Assembly (NCBI GenBank): GCA_021780695.1
Contig: JAJXYD010000043.1
Location: 1 to 46,989 of the forward strand
Source: Deltaproteobacteria bacterium
Lineage (GTDB): Bacteria > Desulfobacterota > Syntrophobacteria > Syntrophobacterales > Syntrophobacteraceae
Direction: 5' to 3'
Length of the DNA: 46,989 nt
In this document: in pieces, positions 34,843 through 42,988 of the stretch
How the letters are laid out: every line of letters starts with the position of its first letter
How positions within the stretch are numbered: position 1 is the first letter of the stretch
Notes under the pieces: model-generated
Databases searched by the model: none
What the model was told of the DNA's origin: nothing
What the model saw: only the letters and a program-made list of their open reading frames with translations
Made by a program: the position numbers and the translations under genes

Positions 34843-36996
34843 GTGGCGCTTTTGACTCTTTTTTTTGCATTGTTTTTGATGGCTGTGGCTGCTTTGGCCG
34901 CCGCTCTGCGGTGGAAAAGGCCCGAAGCCTCCCAGGCCCGCGTTGTCCTTTCCGGGGGCGGGACCGGTGGCCATGTAAATCCGGCCCTGGCCATAGCCGA
35001 GGGTATAAAGGCCCGCGAACCGCAAACGAAATTTCTCTATATAGGCGTCAGGAACAAGGCGGAATCCGTAATCGTCACCAAGGCCGGCTACGACCTTCGC
35101 TATGTGTGCTCTGAAGGCTATCCCGGACTGAGGCCCTCTTTTAAAACCTTTCGCTTTCTTTTTAAATTATGCGTTGGAATTGTTCAGTCCCTGGTCATCT
35201 TGACCGTGTTTACTCCACGATGGATAGTTGCTACCGGAGGCTACGTAAGCGCTCCGGTCATTATGGCCGCCGTTCTATTAAAAAAGCTTCGAATCGCCAG
35301 GGTCAAAATCTTTCTGCACGAGCAAAACAGCATACCCGGACAGTTGAACGCACTGATGGGACGGTGGGTAGATAAAGTCCTTCTGACCTTTCCCCAGACC
35401 TTGTCTTTTTTTCCCAATGGGGCGGTCGTGGGATATCCCATACGCCACTCGATCGTTCCGGTAGGGGAAGAGGAGGCCAGAAAAAGGCTCTCTTTTGCTA
35501 TTCCGGAAGGCAGACTGGTCGTCTTTGCTTTCGGCGGTTCACAGGGGGCTCGAACGATAAACCGCGCCATAGTCGATGCGCTGCCCTATCTTTTGGAACA
35601 TCGTGAGAGGCTCTTTATAGTACATGGAAGCGGTCTTGCCTGTTCGAGCGGCTACAATGCCGCCGAGGATACCCTGAGGCGGATTTCCAAGGTCCTTGGC
35701 GAGGATAGCCCGGGACTTCTGAGCCAATTCTACTATCGCAAGGACTACTTCCATAACATTGCCGAGATTTACTCGATTAGCTCTCTTATCGTCTGCAGGA
35801 GCGGAGCAGGCAGTCTGAACGAAATCTCCAGGATAGGCAAGCCTGTCTTGCTCATACCAAAGGCCAACCTGCCGGGCGACCACCAGGTTATGAACGCGAG
35901 AGCGATGCGCAACGCGGGTGCTGCCGAGATTCTTTTCGAAGACACGGTCATGGAGGAAGGAGGCCTTCTGGAATATCTCGACGGGCGGGTGCTGGCCGAA
36001 AAGATTTTGGCCCTTCTCGAAGATCGGCCGCGTCTTAAGGAAATGGCCGAAAAGAGCAGGGCCTTTTTGCGCCGGGAGGCTATCGAGCGGATAGTAAGCG
36101 AAATTTTCGACGATAAACGCTTTGCGGACGGCAACGGCCGCGTCGCCCCCTTCCGGGATCTTGTAGGCAACTGTCGGCTGCTGCGCATGCTGGGCCAGGC
36201 CCATGCCGCCTTTGGGCGTTCCTTCGATCCGGCCCTGGTGGTAGACGATGGAGATGATCTTGCCTATTACCGGCACCGGGCCGCGGGGCTTTTGAGCCAA
36301 AAGGGCTGGCAGGAGCGAAACCTTGGCGTAAAGCTGATCGGCCTTACCAGACATAGTGAAAAAATACCTACCTTGCTGCAAATGCTTTCGGACAGGACCC
36401 CGGCAAGCCTGGCCAGAAGAATGTTTGGCGGAGATTTCGAACAGGTGGGTTTTATTCGCAGAAACATAGTCAATGCCTTGATGGTTATCGACCGTTTCGG
36501 CCCTGAGGTCGAAAAGCATCTGCTTGACGCCATGGAAGATCCCTACTTCGAAGTGCGCGCCCAGGCCTGTCGGGCCGTTACCCATTTCGGCGCCCTTTTG
36601 GTCGGAAACGTTTCCTGTGTCCAGGCACTTGTGGAACGCCTGGAGGATAGCTGCTTCGAGGTAGTGATCGAGGCCGCCAGGGCCCTTGGAGAGATTGGAA
36701 CCGAGCCCGGGGCCGTACGATCGCTGCTTTCCATGAATCAGGCTCACTACTGGCAGGTGCGCAACGCCGCTCTCCAGGGGATCAAACGGATGATCGAGCG
36801 CGGGGTGCTCACCCCTTCCGATCGACTGATGGCCGATTTATCCTCCTTTATCCTCACATCGACGGATTTTAGACCCCATTTCCAGATAAAAGAGACCTAT
36901 TCGGCCCTCCGGAAATGCTTCGAAGGCGGCGATGCCATAGATTATTGCCGCCCGACAGCAGCCGGTTCGCACAAGGTCGCCGGGAAAGCCAAATGA
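34843..36996 (+). CDS. MurG-type glycosyltransferase fused to a C-terminal HEAT-like domain
   Basis: A 717-residue protein, about twice the usual MurG length. Residues 1-22 are a hydrophobic anchor not found in typical MurG. Residues 33-425 are a complete MurG-like GT-B domain: GGGTGGHVNPALA at 38-50, GGYVSAPV at 132-139, HEQNSIPGQLNA at 159-170, GGSQGARTINRA at 231-242, and CRSGAGSLNEI plus PGDHQVMNA (318-352) for UDP-GlcNAc binding. Residues 440-690 are helical with HEAT-like repeats, clearest at 535-660 (EDPYFEVRAQACRAVTHFG). MurG adds GlcNAc to lipid I. The start is GTG 34843. Its stop overlaps the MraY-like start by four bases (ATGA). It lacks the usual dcw neighbours, so it may be a second copy. 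Confidence 0.88.
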   Translation: MALLTLFFALFLMAVAALAAALRWKRPEASQARVVLSGGGTGGHVNPALAIAEGIKAREPQTKFLYIGVRNKAESVIVTKAGYDLRYVCSEGYPGLRPSFKTFRFLFKLCVGIVQSLVILTVFTPRWIVATGGYVSAPVIMAAVLLKKLRIARVKIFLHEQNSIPGQLNALMGRWVDKVLLTFPQTLSFFPNGAVVGYPIRHSIVPVGEEEARKRLSFAIPEGRLVVFAFGGSQGARTINRAIVDALPYLLEHRERLFIVHGSGLACSSGYNAAEDTLRRISKVLGEDSPGLLSQFYYRKDYFHNIAEIYSISSLIVCRSGAGSLNEISRIGKPVLLIPKANLPGDHQVMNARAMRNAGAAEILFEDTVMEEGGLLEYLDGRVLAEKILALLEDRPRLKEMAEKSRAFLRREAIERIVSEIFDDKRFADGNGRVAPFRDLVGNCRLLRMLGQAHAAFGRSFDPALVVDDGDDLAYYRHRAAGLLSQKGWQERNLGVKLIGLTRHSEKIPTLLQMLSDRTPASLARRMFGGDFEQVGFIRRNIVNALMVIDRFGPEVEKHLLDAMEDPYFEVRAQACRAVTHFGALLVGNVSCVQALVERLEDSCFEVVIEAARALGEIGTEPGAVRSLLSMNQAHYWQVRNAALQGIKRMIERGVLTPSDRLMADLSSFILTSTDFRPHFQIKETYSALRKCFEGGDAIDYCRPTAAGSHKVAGKAK

Positions 36997-38102
36997 TTTA
37001 CGAACTCTGCAAATTTCTGGCTCCCTACTCGGTGAGCTTTTCCTTCTTCAGGCTTGTAAACTACATCACCTTCAGGGCCATAATGTCGGCCCTGACGTCG
37101 GTGATCTTCATATTTCTCTTCAGCAGGCGTTTTATCCTGCTGGTTCACCGGAAATGTCTGCTCGATCAGGTGAGGGAAACGGGGGTGGCCTCGGTCTTTG
37201 ACAAAAGAGGCACGCCCACGATGGGCGGAGTCCTCATAATAGGCGCCGTTCTCATCTCGATGGCGCTTTGGGGCGATTGGCGAAATCCGTTTCTTCTCTG
37301 TTCCGTGGCCGGAATGCTCTGGTTTGGGCTTCTCGGCTTATGGGACGATATAGCCAAGGTGAAACAAAAAAGCGGGGACAGGGGCCTTTCCGAGCGCACC
37401 AAACTCGTATTGCAGGGGCTCTTTAGCCTTATTTTCGCCTGGGTCTGCGTGGGGCGCTGCGCGCCCCTGGGATGCGCTTTGGCCACCAAGGTGTGCGTTC
37501 CTTTCTATAAATTCCCGATCGCCGACATCGGACCCGTACTCTACGGGCTTTTCATATTCCTCTTCGTTGTCTTTGTATCCAACGCGGTTAACATAACCGA
37601 CGGCCTGGACGGGCTTGCAATCACGCCTTCGATTTTTGTGGTGGCCGTTCTTGGCGTTTTCGCCTACGTTGAGGGCAACCGGATATATTCGGCCTATCTT
37701 CATTATGCCTATCTGCGCGGAGCCGGGGAATTGATGATCTTCGGCGCGGCATTTGTCGGCGCGGGTCTTGGATTCCTGTGGTATAATGCCTATCCGGCCC
37801 AGATCTTTATGGGTGACACGGGCTCTCTTGCCATAGGGGGCACAATGGCGGTTATGTCGGTTCTGCTAAAGCAGGAGTTCCTTTTCCCCCTGCTGGGAGG
37901 CCTGTTCATCGCCGAGGCCTTGAGCAGCCAGATCCAGGATAAGATCGGCGTTAAATGGATCGGGCGGCGAATCTTCTACCGCGCTCCTCTGCACCACAAT
38001 CTTCAGCACAAAGGGATCGCGGAAACAAAGGTGGTCATCCGGCTGTGGATCGTTGCGGGTATCCTCGCCCTTATTTCCCTTGCCACGATCAAGCTGAGGT
38101 AG
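36993..38102 (+). CDS. Phospho-N-acetylmuramoyl-pentapeptide-transferase (MraY) homologue
   Basis: A 369-residue polytopic enzyme of the PNPT superfamily, which transfers phospho-MurNAc-pentapeptide (or a related sugar phosphate) to undecaprenyl phosphate. Motifs: KRGTPTMGG at 71-79, DD at 118-119 in LWDDIAKVK, NITDGLDGLA at 200-209, GDTGSLAIGG at 274-283 and PLHHNLQHKG at 332-341. The last is HHN where MraY normally has HHH. Start ATG 36993 overlaps the MurG stop; a longer frame from 36915 would be only a read-through extension. It is translationally coupled to the MurG-HEAT gene. MraY itself is the best call; a WecA-like enzyme is less likely given GTPTMGG and the C-terminal block. Confidence 0.9.
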   Translation: MIYELCKFLAPYSVSFSFFRLVNYITFRAIMSALTSVIFIFLFSRRFILLVHRKCLLDQVRETGVASVFDKRGTPTMGGVLIIGAVLISMALWGDWRNPFLLCSVAGMLWFGLLGLWDDIAKVKQKSGDRGLSERTKLVLQGLFSLIFAWVCVGRCAPLGCALATKVCVPFYKFPIADIGPVLYGLFIFLFVVFVSNAVNITDGLDGLAITPSIFVVAVLGVFAYVEGNRIYSAYLHYAYLRGAGELMIFGAAFVGAGLGFLWYNAYPAQIFMGDTGSLAIGGTMAVMSVLLKQEFLFPLLGGLFIAEALSSQIQDKIGVKWIGRRIFYRAPLHHNLQHKGIAETKVVIRLWIVAGILALISLATIKLR

Positions 38103-38141
38103 CTGTCGATCAAAAACCCTTTTGGCGGATAAGGCTTTCTT

Positions 38142-39068
38142 ATGAACATACTTATCGTTGGCGCGGGAGCGATCGGCAGCCTGATCGGAGCCCGGCTGTC
38201 CGGAACGGATGCATCGGTTGTGCTTTTCAGTACCAACCGCGCGCATATGGAGGCCGTTCGCGAGGGGGGGCTAAAAATCGAGGAGCTTGACGGTACGGTA
38301 AGTTCGCACACCCTGAGCGTCTGCTTTGAAATCGGGAACCTTCCCGTAAACCCCGACTATGCCCTCGTTTTGGTTAAATCCTACGCTACCCTGGAAGCTC
38401 TTTCCCTCGTGCGGCCCCTTTGTTCCGCCTCCACGGTCTTTGTCACTCTTCAAAACGGTATAGGCAACTGGGAGCGTATAGCCCAAGTCGTGGGCAAAAG
38501 TTCCGTTATAGCCGGCACTACCGCTCAGGGGTCCACTCTGCTTGCTCCCGGTCTTATCCGCCACGGCGGCAACGGCCCGACCTATATCGGGGAGATCTGC
38601 GGCGCTAAATCCCAAAGGGTCGAGCGGTTGGTGGAATTATTTCGCCGGGCGGGGTTTGCAACCCAAGCAACCGAGGAGGTTCAAAGACTTATCTGGGAAA
38701 AGCTCATAGTGAATGTGGGAATAAACGCCATTACCGCTCTTACCGGCATACGAAACGGAGCCGTTGCGGATATGGAGGAAGCTGCCCGCCTGTGTAGAGC
38801 AGCCGTGGGAGAGGCTGTAACCGTGGCCGGGGCAAAAGGTTATCCCATGGCCCCGGATATGGCCGATCGCGTGCTTTCGGTAGCCGTTGCCACGGCAAGA
38901 AACCGCTCCTCGATGGGCCAGGATGTCGACAGGAAAAAAAGAACCGAGATCGAGGCCATAAACGGCGCCATAGTGCGTTTCGGACAGGAGGCCGCAATTG
39001 CGGTTCCGGTAAACCAGACCCTCACTTCTCTTGTAAAAGTCCTCGAAGCCCGCTACACTGAACGCTAA
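38142..39068 (+). CDS. panE: 2-dehydropantoate 2-reductase (ketopantoate reductase)
   Basis: Reduces ketopantoate to pantoate with NADPH in vitamin B5 synthesis. It has 308 residues with the N-terminal MNILIVGAGAIGSLIGARL Rossmann motif, VLVKSYAT, TLQNGIGNWE, the catalytic Lys in RLIWEKLIVNVGINAITAL, and SSMGQDVDRKKRTEIEAING near the C-terminus. The start follows AAGG. It lies 39 bases after the MraY-like stop and 160 bases before panB, the preceding enzyme of the pathway. panC is elsewhere in the window. Confidence 0.94.
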   Translation: MNILIVGAGAIGSLIGARLSGTDASVVLFSTNRAHMEAVREGGLKIEELDGTVSSHTLSVCFEIGNLPVNPDYALVLVKSYATLEALSLVRPLCSASTVFVTLQNGIGNWERIAQVVGKSSVIAGTTAQGSTLLAPGLIRHGGNGPTYIGEICGAKSQRVERLVELFRRAGFATQATEEVQRLIWEKLIVNVGINAITALTGIRNGAVADMEEAARLCRAAVGEAVTVAGAKGYPMAPDMADRVLSVAVATARNRSSMGQDVDRKKRTEIEAINGAIVRFGQEAAIAVPVNQTLTSLVKVLEARYTER

Positions 39069-39228
39069 CGGGGGCGGGCGGTGGTTCTCGCCGCGCTTTC
39101 CGCTTCCTTCCTACTCTTGGCCTCTTTAATGGCAATTCCGGAGGCCGGTCCGGCCGGTGGGGCCGGGCATGCCGTGCATCAAACAACCGGGCAGGCGTCC
39201 TGCCGCCCGAGTAAGCAGGAGAAACCAA

Positions 39229-40062
39229 ATGACGAAAAGAGTCACCGTTCCCGAGATCCTTGCCTCAAAAGGCAATCGCAAACTAAGCGAGCTTACCGCC
39301 TACGATTACCCTACCGCATTGCTTGCGGATAAAAGTGGAATCGATATGCTGCTCGTTGGCGATTCGCTTGCCATGGTGGTCTTGGGCCATGAAGACACGC
39401 TCTCGGTGGGAATGACCGAAATGCTCCATCATACGCTGGCTGTGAGCAGGGGGGCGAGCCGGGCGATGGTAATCGGCGATATGCCCTTTATGTCCTACCA
39501 GGCCAGTGTTGAGCAGGCTCTTATAAATGCCGCGAGGTTCATGAAGGAAGCCAGGGCCCAGGCTGTCAAGCTCGAGGGCGGGGCAAGGGTGGTCCCTCAG
39601 ATCCGGGCGATGGTGGAAGCAGGCATTCCCGTTCAGGGCCATATAGGCCTCACTCCGCAGAGTGCGGCCCAGTTTGGCGGCTTCAAGGTGCAGGCAAAGA
39701 CCGCCGAGGCTGCCAGGGTGCTCATTGAAGACGCCCAGGCGCTGGCCGAGGCCGGATGTTTCAGCATCGTGCTCGAAGCCGTTCCCGCCTCCATAGCCGA
39801 GATGGTTACGCAGGCCGTCTCTATCCCTACCATAGGCATCGGGGCCGGACCGGCTTGCGACGGGCAGGTCCTTGTCGTCCACGATGTGCTTGGCCTCTAC
39901 GACCGGTTTGTCCCCAAGTTTGTCAAAAGATATGCAAAACTGGACGATCTGATTGTCGAAGCCCTTAGTCGGTACAGAGAAGAAGTCGAACAGGGGATCT
40001 TTCCCGGTCCCGAGCACGGCTTTATGATAAGCGAGCAGGAAGCCCAAAAACTTGGGAAATGA
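39229..40062 (+). CDS. panB: 3-methyl-2-oxobutanoate hydroxymethyltransferase
   Basis: Makes ketopantoate from 2-oxoisovalerate and methylene-tetrahydrofolate. It has 277 residues from ATG 39229 (CAGGAG upstream; product begins MTKRVTVPEIL), the normal length. Motifs: DMLLVGDSLAMVVLGHEDT, GDMPFMSYQ, VKLEGGARV, GHIGLTPQSAAQFGGF and IGIGAGPACDGQVLVVHDVL. A frame starting at 39157 would add 24 residues unlike the family. An 11-bp terminator stem at 40120-40147 follows. It probably shares a transcript with panE. Confidence 0.96.
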   Translation: MTKRVTVPEILASKGNRKLSELTAYDYPTALLADKSGIDMLLVGDSLAMVVLGHEDTLSVGMTEMLHHTLAVSRGASRAMVIGDMPFMSYQASVEQALINAARFMKEARAQAVKLEGGARVVPQIRAMVEAGIPVQGHIGLTPQSAAQFGGFKVQAKTAEAARVLIEDAQALAEAGCFSIVLEAVPASIAEMVTQAVSIPTIGIGAGPACDGQVLVVHDVLGLYDRFVPKFVKRYAKLDDLIVEALSRYREEVEQGIFPGPEHGFMISEQEAQKLGK

Positions 40063-40119
40063 TTTTAAAACCGTCTAAAGGGGGCGCCTGGCTGTCTTCC
40101 CCCTTTATTCTTTTCTTCT

Positions 40120-40147
40120 AAGAGCCGGGAACCCCATCCCGGCTCTT
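40120..40147 (+). terminator. Intrinsic terminator after panB
   Basis: An 11-bp perfect stem (40120-40130 with 40137-40147) with a 6-base loop, followed by CTCTTT. It is 57 bases past the panB stop. The A/T symmetry at the stem base would let it also serve the convergent cyclophilin gene. Confidence 0.75.
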
Positions 40148-40194
40148 CTCTTTGGGGGAGAGTCCGGCGATGGGGGGCGCCTCTTTTGTCTCGG

Positions 40195-40809
40195 TTATTT
40201 TTCCACCGTTGCGCTTTCGATCACTACCGGCGTTGCCGGTACGTTCTGGAACGGTCCGCGCGTCAGGGTCTCCACATCCTTTATCTTGTCAACGACGTCC
40301 ATGCCGTCTATAACCTTTCCAAAAACCGCGTAGCCATAGCCCGAGGGGGTGTTGCTCATGTGGTTCAGGGAGGGGTTGTCGACGACGTTTATGAAAAACT
40401 GCGCGGTCGCGCTGTCAACGACCATCGTTCTGGCCATTGCGATTGTTCCACGGTCGTTTCCCACATCCGAGCGGGCTTCGTTTTTGATGGGCGCATGGGT
40501 CTCTTTCTGAGCCATATCGGGGGTAAATCCTCCGCCCTGTATCATAAAGTTGCCTATGACCCGGTGAAAGATGGTGCCGTTGTAGAAACCCTCGTCTACA
40601 TAGCGCAGGAAGTTTTTAACCGTTTCGGGGGCCTTGTCCGGCCAGAGTTCTATCTTGATCTGTCCAAGGGTGGTTTTCATCAAAACCACGGGGTTGACGG
40701 GCTGCGCATCGGGCTTACCCTCTTTTTGAGCCTCGGCGGCACATGCTATGCCGTGCACTATGAGCGCGCTGCACGAAACAAGGACAATCAAAAGTGTTCT
40801 GCCAATCAT
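40195..40809 (-). CDS. Exported cyclophilin-type peptidyl-prolyl isomerase
   Basis: A 204-residue protein with a signal peptide (hydrophobic residues 5-22, cut near IACAAEA), so probably periplasmic. The cyclophilin domain shows [20 protein letters not shown] (catalytic Arg in FHR), ATAQFFINV and [17 protein letters not shown]. It catalyses proline cis-trans isomerisation in folding exported proteins. The start ATG at 40809 has GAAGGAG six to eight bases upstream. It converges on panB and diverges from the kinase-like gene. Confidence 0.93.
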   Translation of the reverse strand: MIGRTLLIVLVSCSALIVHGIACAAEAQKEGKPDAQPVNPVVLMKTTLGQIKIELWPDKAPETVKNFLRYVDEGFYNGTIFHRVIGNFMIQGGGFTPDMAQKETHAPIKNEARSDVGNDRGTIAMARTMVVDSATAQFFINVVDNPSLNHMSNTPSGYGYAVFGKVIDGMDVVDKIKDVETLTRGPFQNVPATPVVIESATVEK

Positions 40810-40874
40810 TTTCTACTCCTTCTAAGGGTTGGGAACTGTTCGCGTTGTAAACGCCCGGAGGTTGGGAAAATAGA

Positions 40875-42002
40875 GTGCCTGAAATACACTATACATCGAA
40901 AAGGATAACGATTCATCTAAGGGAGGCCGCGGAGCGGTTCGGCGCTCCTGACCCAATTGGCAAAATCAGCCCGTTCGGGTCCGGAAACGTAAATGATACA
41001 TTCCTTGTAGCCTCGGGTGTAAACGAGAAAGCAAGCTTTATCCTCCAGCGCATAAACGCTGGTGTTTTTAACATGCCCGGATGGATAATGCAAAACCTTC
41101 GCATATTCTCGGCCCATGTTGCAAAACGTCTGGAGACTATCCGGCCGCTCGAGCGCCGATGGGAAATGGTGCGCTTTCGTAAAACCGGGGAGGGTAAAGA
41201 TTTCTGGATAGACCCCCAGGGCGGCTTCTGGCGTGCAATGAATCTTATAGAAGAGGCTAAATCCTTTGATTCGATTGCCGGCTTCAATCACGCAAGCGAA
41301 ATCGGATTTGCCCTCGGGTTGTTTCATAGCCTGGTTAAGGACCTCGCGCCCGGGGCTTTAAAAGATACTCTCGAAGGCTTTCACATCGCCCCCCTTTATC
41401 TGAGACGCTACGAGGCCGTACTCGCCGGCGCCCACGTTGCCCCTTCGGCCGATACCGCTTTTTGTACCCATTTTATTGAAAAGCGTAAAAGTCTCGTCAC
41501 GGTTTTGGAGGATGCAAAGACCGACGGGAGACTGCCTCTTCGGATAATCCACGGCGATCCCAAGGTGAGTAACGTGCTGATCGATACGCGCACACATCTT
41601 GCCGTGAGCATCGTTGACCTTGATACCGTAAAGCCCGGTCTTATCCACTACGATTTGGGAGATGCTCTTCGCTCCTGCTCCAACCCGGCCGGAGAAGACC
41701 CTTTTAGCCTGGAAGAGGTCCGATTCGAGCCCCAACTCTGCCGGGCCGTGCTCGGGGGATATATGGGGGTGGCAAAAGATTTTGTCGCTCCGTCCGAGCG
41801 TAATCTTCTCTACGATGCGGTCCGCTTGATTTCCTTCGAACTTGGCATTAGGTTCTTTACCGATTTTTTGGAGGGTAACGTCTACTTTTCCGTAACTGAT
41901 TCCGAGCAGAACTTGCGAAGAGCGATCGTTCAGTTCCGGTTGTGCCAAAGTATCGAGTCCCGGGCAAAGGTCCTGCGAAAGATCATCGATGAGGCGAAAT
42001 GA
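40875..42002 (+). CDS. Aminoglycoside-phosphotransferase-fold kinase, hexosamine 1-kinase-like
   Basis: A 375-residue kinase of the APH/ChoK fold. The catalytic loop reads IIHGDPKVSNVLID and the metal motif VDLDTVKPGLIHYDLGDALR, followed by FEPQLCRAVLGGYMG. This arrangement resembles N-acetylhexosamine 1-kinase (NahK/LnpB), which phosphorylates the anomeric hydroxyl of GlcNAc or GalNAc. The N-terminal SPFGSGNVNDTFLV resembles the kinase glycine-rich loop. The start is GTG 40875; the first in-frame ATG is far inside, so the start is moderately certain. It ends three bases before the universal stress gene. No nucleotidyltransferase is adjacent. Substrate inferred from motif resemblance only. 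Confidence 0.8.
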   Translation: MPEIHYTSKRITIHLREAAERFGAPDPIGKISPFGSGNVNDTFLVASGVNEKASFILQRINAGVFNMPGWIMQNLRIFSAHVAKRLETIRPLERRWEMVRFRKTGEGKDFWIDPQGGFWRAMNLIEEAKSFDSIAGFNHASEIGFALGLFHSLVKDLAPGALKDTLEGFHIAPLYLRRYEAVLAGAHVAPSADTAFCTHFIEKRKSLVTVLEDAKTDGRLPLRIIHGDPKVSNVLIDTRTHLAVSIVDLDTVKPGLIHYDLGDALRSCSNPAGEDPFSLEEVRFEPQLCRAVLGGYMGVAKDFVAPSERNLLYDAVRLISFELGIRFFTDFLEGNVYFSVTDSEQNLRRAIVQFRLCQSIESRAKVLRKIIDEAK

Positions 42003-42005
42003 GCC

Positions 42006-42863
42006 ATGCGAAAAAAGATTCTCATTACGGTCAGCGACGAAGTAAGTCATCTCTACGGTCTGAGATTTGCCGGCTCCTTTTTCAGGAATAAAACCCAGGT
42101 GGACGCTACGCTTTTTTATGTGGCTCCCCATTCGGATTTTGGTGACACCAAACCGGTATCGGAAGACCTTAAAATCCGGAGAGCAGTCCAAAACCGCGCC
42201 GGAACGGTCCTTGATACGGCCAGGCAAAAGCTCCTCGATTTTGGATTTCCTCCGGAAAATCTCACCACGGCCTTCACATTAAACCAGTTCGGAAGGGTCA
42301 ATGATATAGTTAGACAGGCACGGTCTGGAAAATATGACGCGGTTGTGCTTGGAAAACGGGGCTATCTCTTCTTTCAGTCCATTATGGAATCGAGTGTTGT
42401 CAGGCAAATTCTGGCCAGGGATCTGGATTTCCCGATCTGGATCTGCAAAAATCCGAAGGAACACTTAAAAAACGTGCTCGTCTGCGTTGACGGCTCCGAG
42501 GCCGCCCTTCGCATGGTGGACCATGTGGGCTTCATTCTGGGAGAAGAAAACCAACACTGCCTGACTCTGTTGCACGTGGATACGGGGGGGACTAAAGACA
42601 GCGCGCTGATCATCGAACAGGCCCGGAACAAGCTGACCCAAAACTGCATCCCCGACGATAGGATTAAACCCCTGGTGGTTCGCTCGTCAAAGAGCGGAGT
42701 AGCCAAAATAATACTGGAAGAGGCGGCTTCGGGCAATTATGCCGCGGTCGGCCTCGGAAGGGTTGGAATTAGAAGGGGAGGCCTCAAGGAGTGGCTTGTG
42801 GGTTCAAGGGCGGCAAAAGTGATCGAGTCTATTGAAAAAACAAGCGTTTGGATAAGCAGTTGA
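42006..42863 (+). CDS. Tandem universal stress protein
   Basis: A 285-residue cytoplasmic protein with two Usp domains. The first (about 1-150) begins MRKKILITVSDEVSHLYGL and ends near GKRGYLFFQSIMESSVV, a degenerate ATP loop lacking the GS pair. The second (about 155-285) begins KNVLVCVDGSEAALRMVDHV and ends with GRVGIRRGGLKEWLVGSRAA, which keeps GS although the spacing is two residues longer than usual. Usp proteins bind ATP/AMP and act in stress survival. It starts three bases after the kinase-like gene, so the two are co-translated or coupled. Confidence 0.9.
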   Translation: MRKKILITVSDEVSHLYGLRFAGSFFRNKTQVDATLFYVAPHSDFGDTKPVSEDLKIRRAVQNRAGTVLDTARQKLLDFGFPPENLTTAFTLNQFGRVNDIVRQARSGKYDAVVLGKRGYLFFQSIMESSVVRQILARDLDFPIWICKNPKEHLKNVLVCVDGSEAALRMVDHVGFILGEENQHCLTLLHVDTGGTKDSALIIEQARNKLTQNCIPDDRIKPLVVRSSKSGVAKIILEEAASGNYAAVGLGRVGIRRGGLKEWLVGSRAAKVIESIEKTSVWISS

Positions 42864-42988
42864 CCACCCTTCGCGGGGCGAAGAAAGCAAAAGTTTCCTG
42901 GAAGCCCGAGGACCTTTTTGTCACGCAAAGACGCCAAAGGAGCACAAAAGGGGTAGTCTATTTCGAGTGCCTTGAAGTGCTCAAAATA

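Noticed and set aside
35539..36747. 402-residue minus-strand open frame opposite the MurG-HEAT gene
   Set aside because: An antisense shadow; the plus-strand frame carries the full MurG motif set and the minus frame has no recognisable pattern.
42900..42955. Dispersed repeat (CAAAGACGCCA) shared with about 30445-30460
   Set aside because: Only an 11-base match at two sites; too short to call a repeat family without a genome-wide search.
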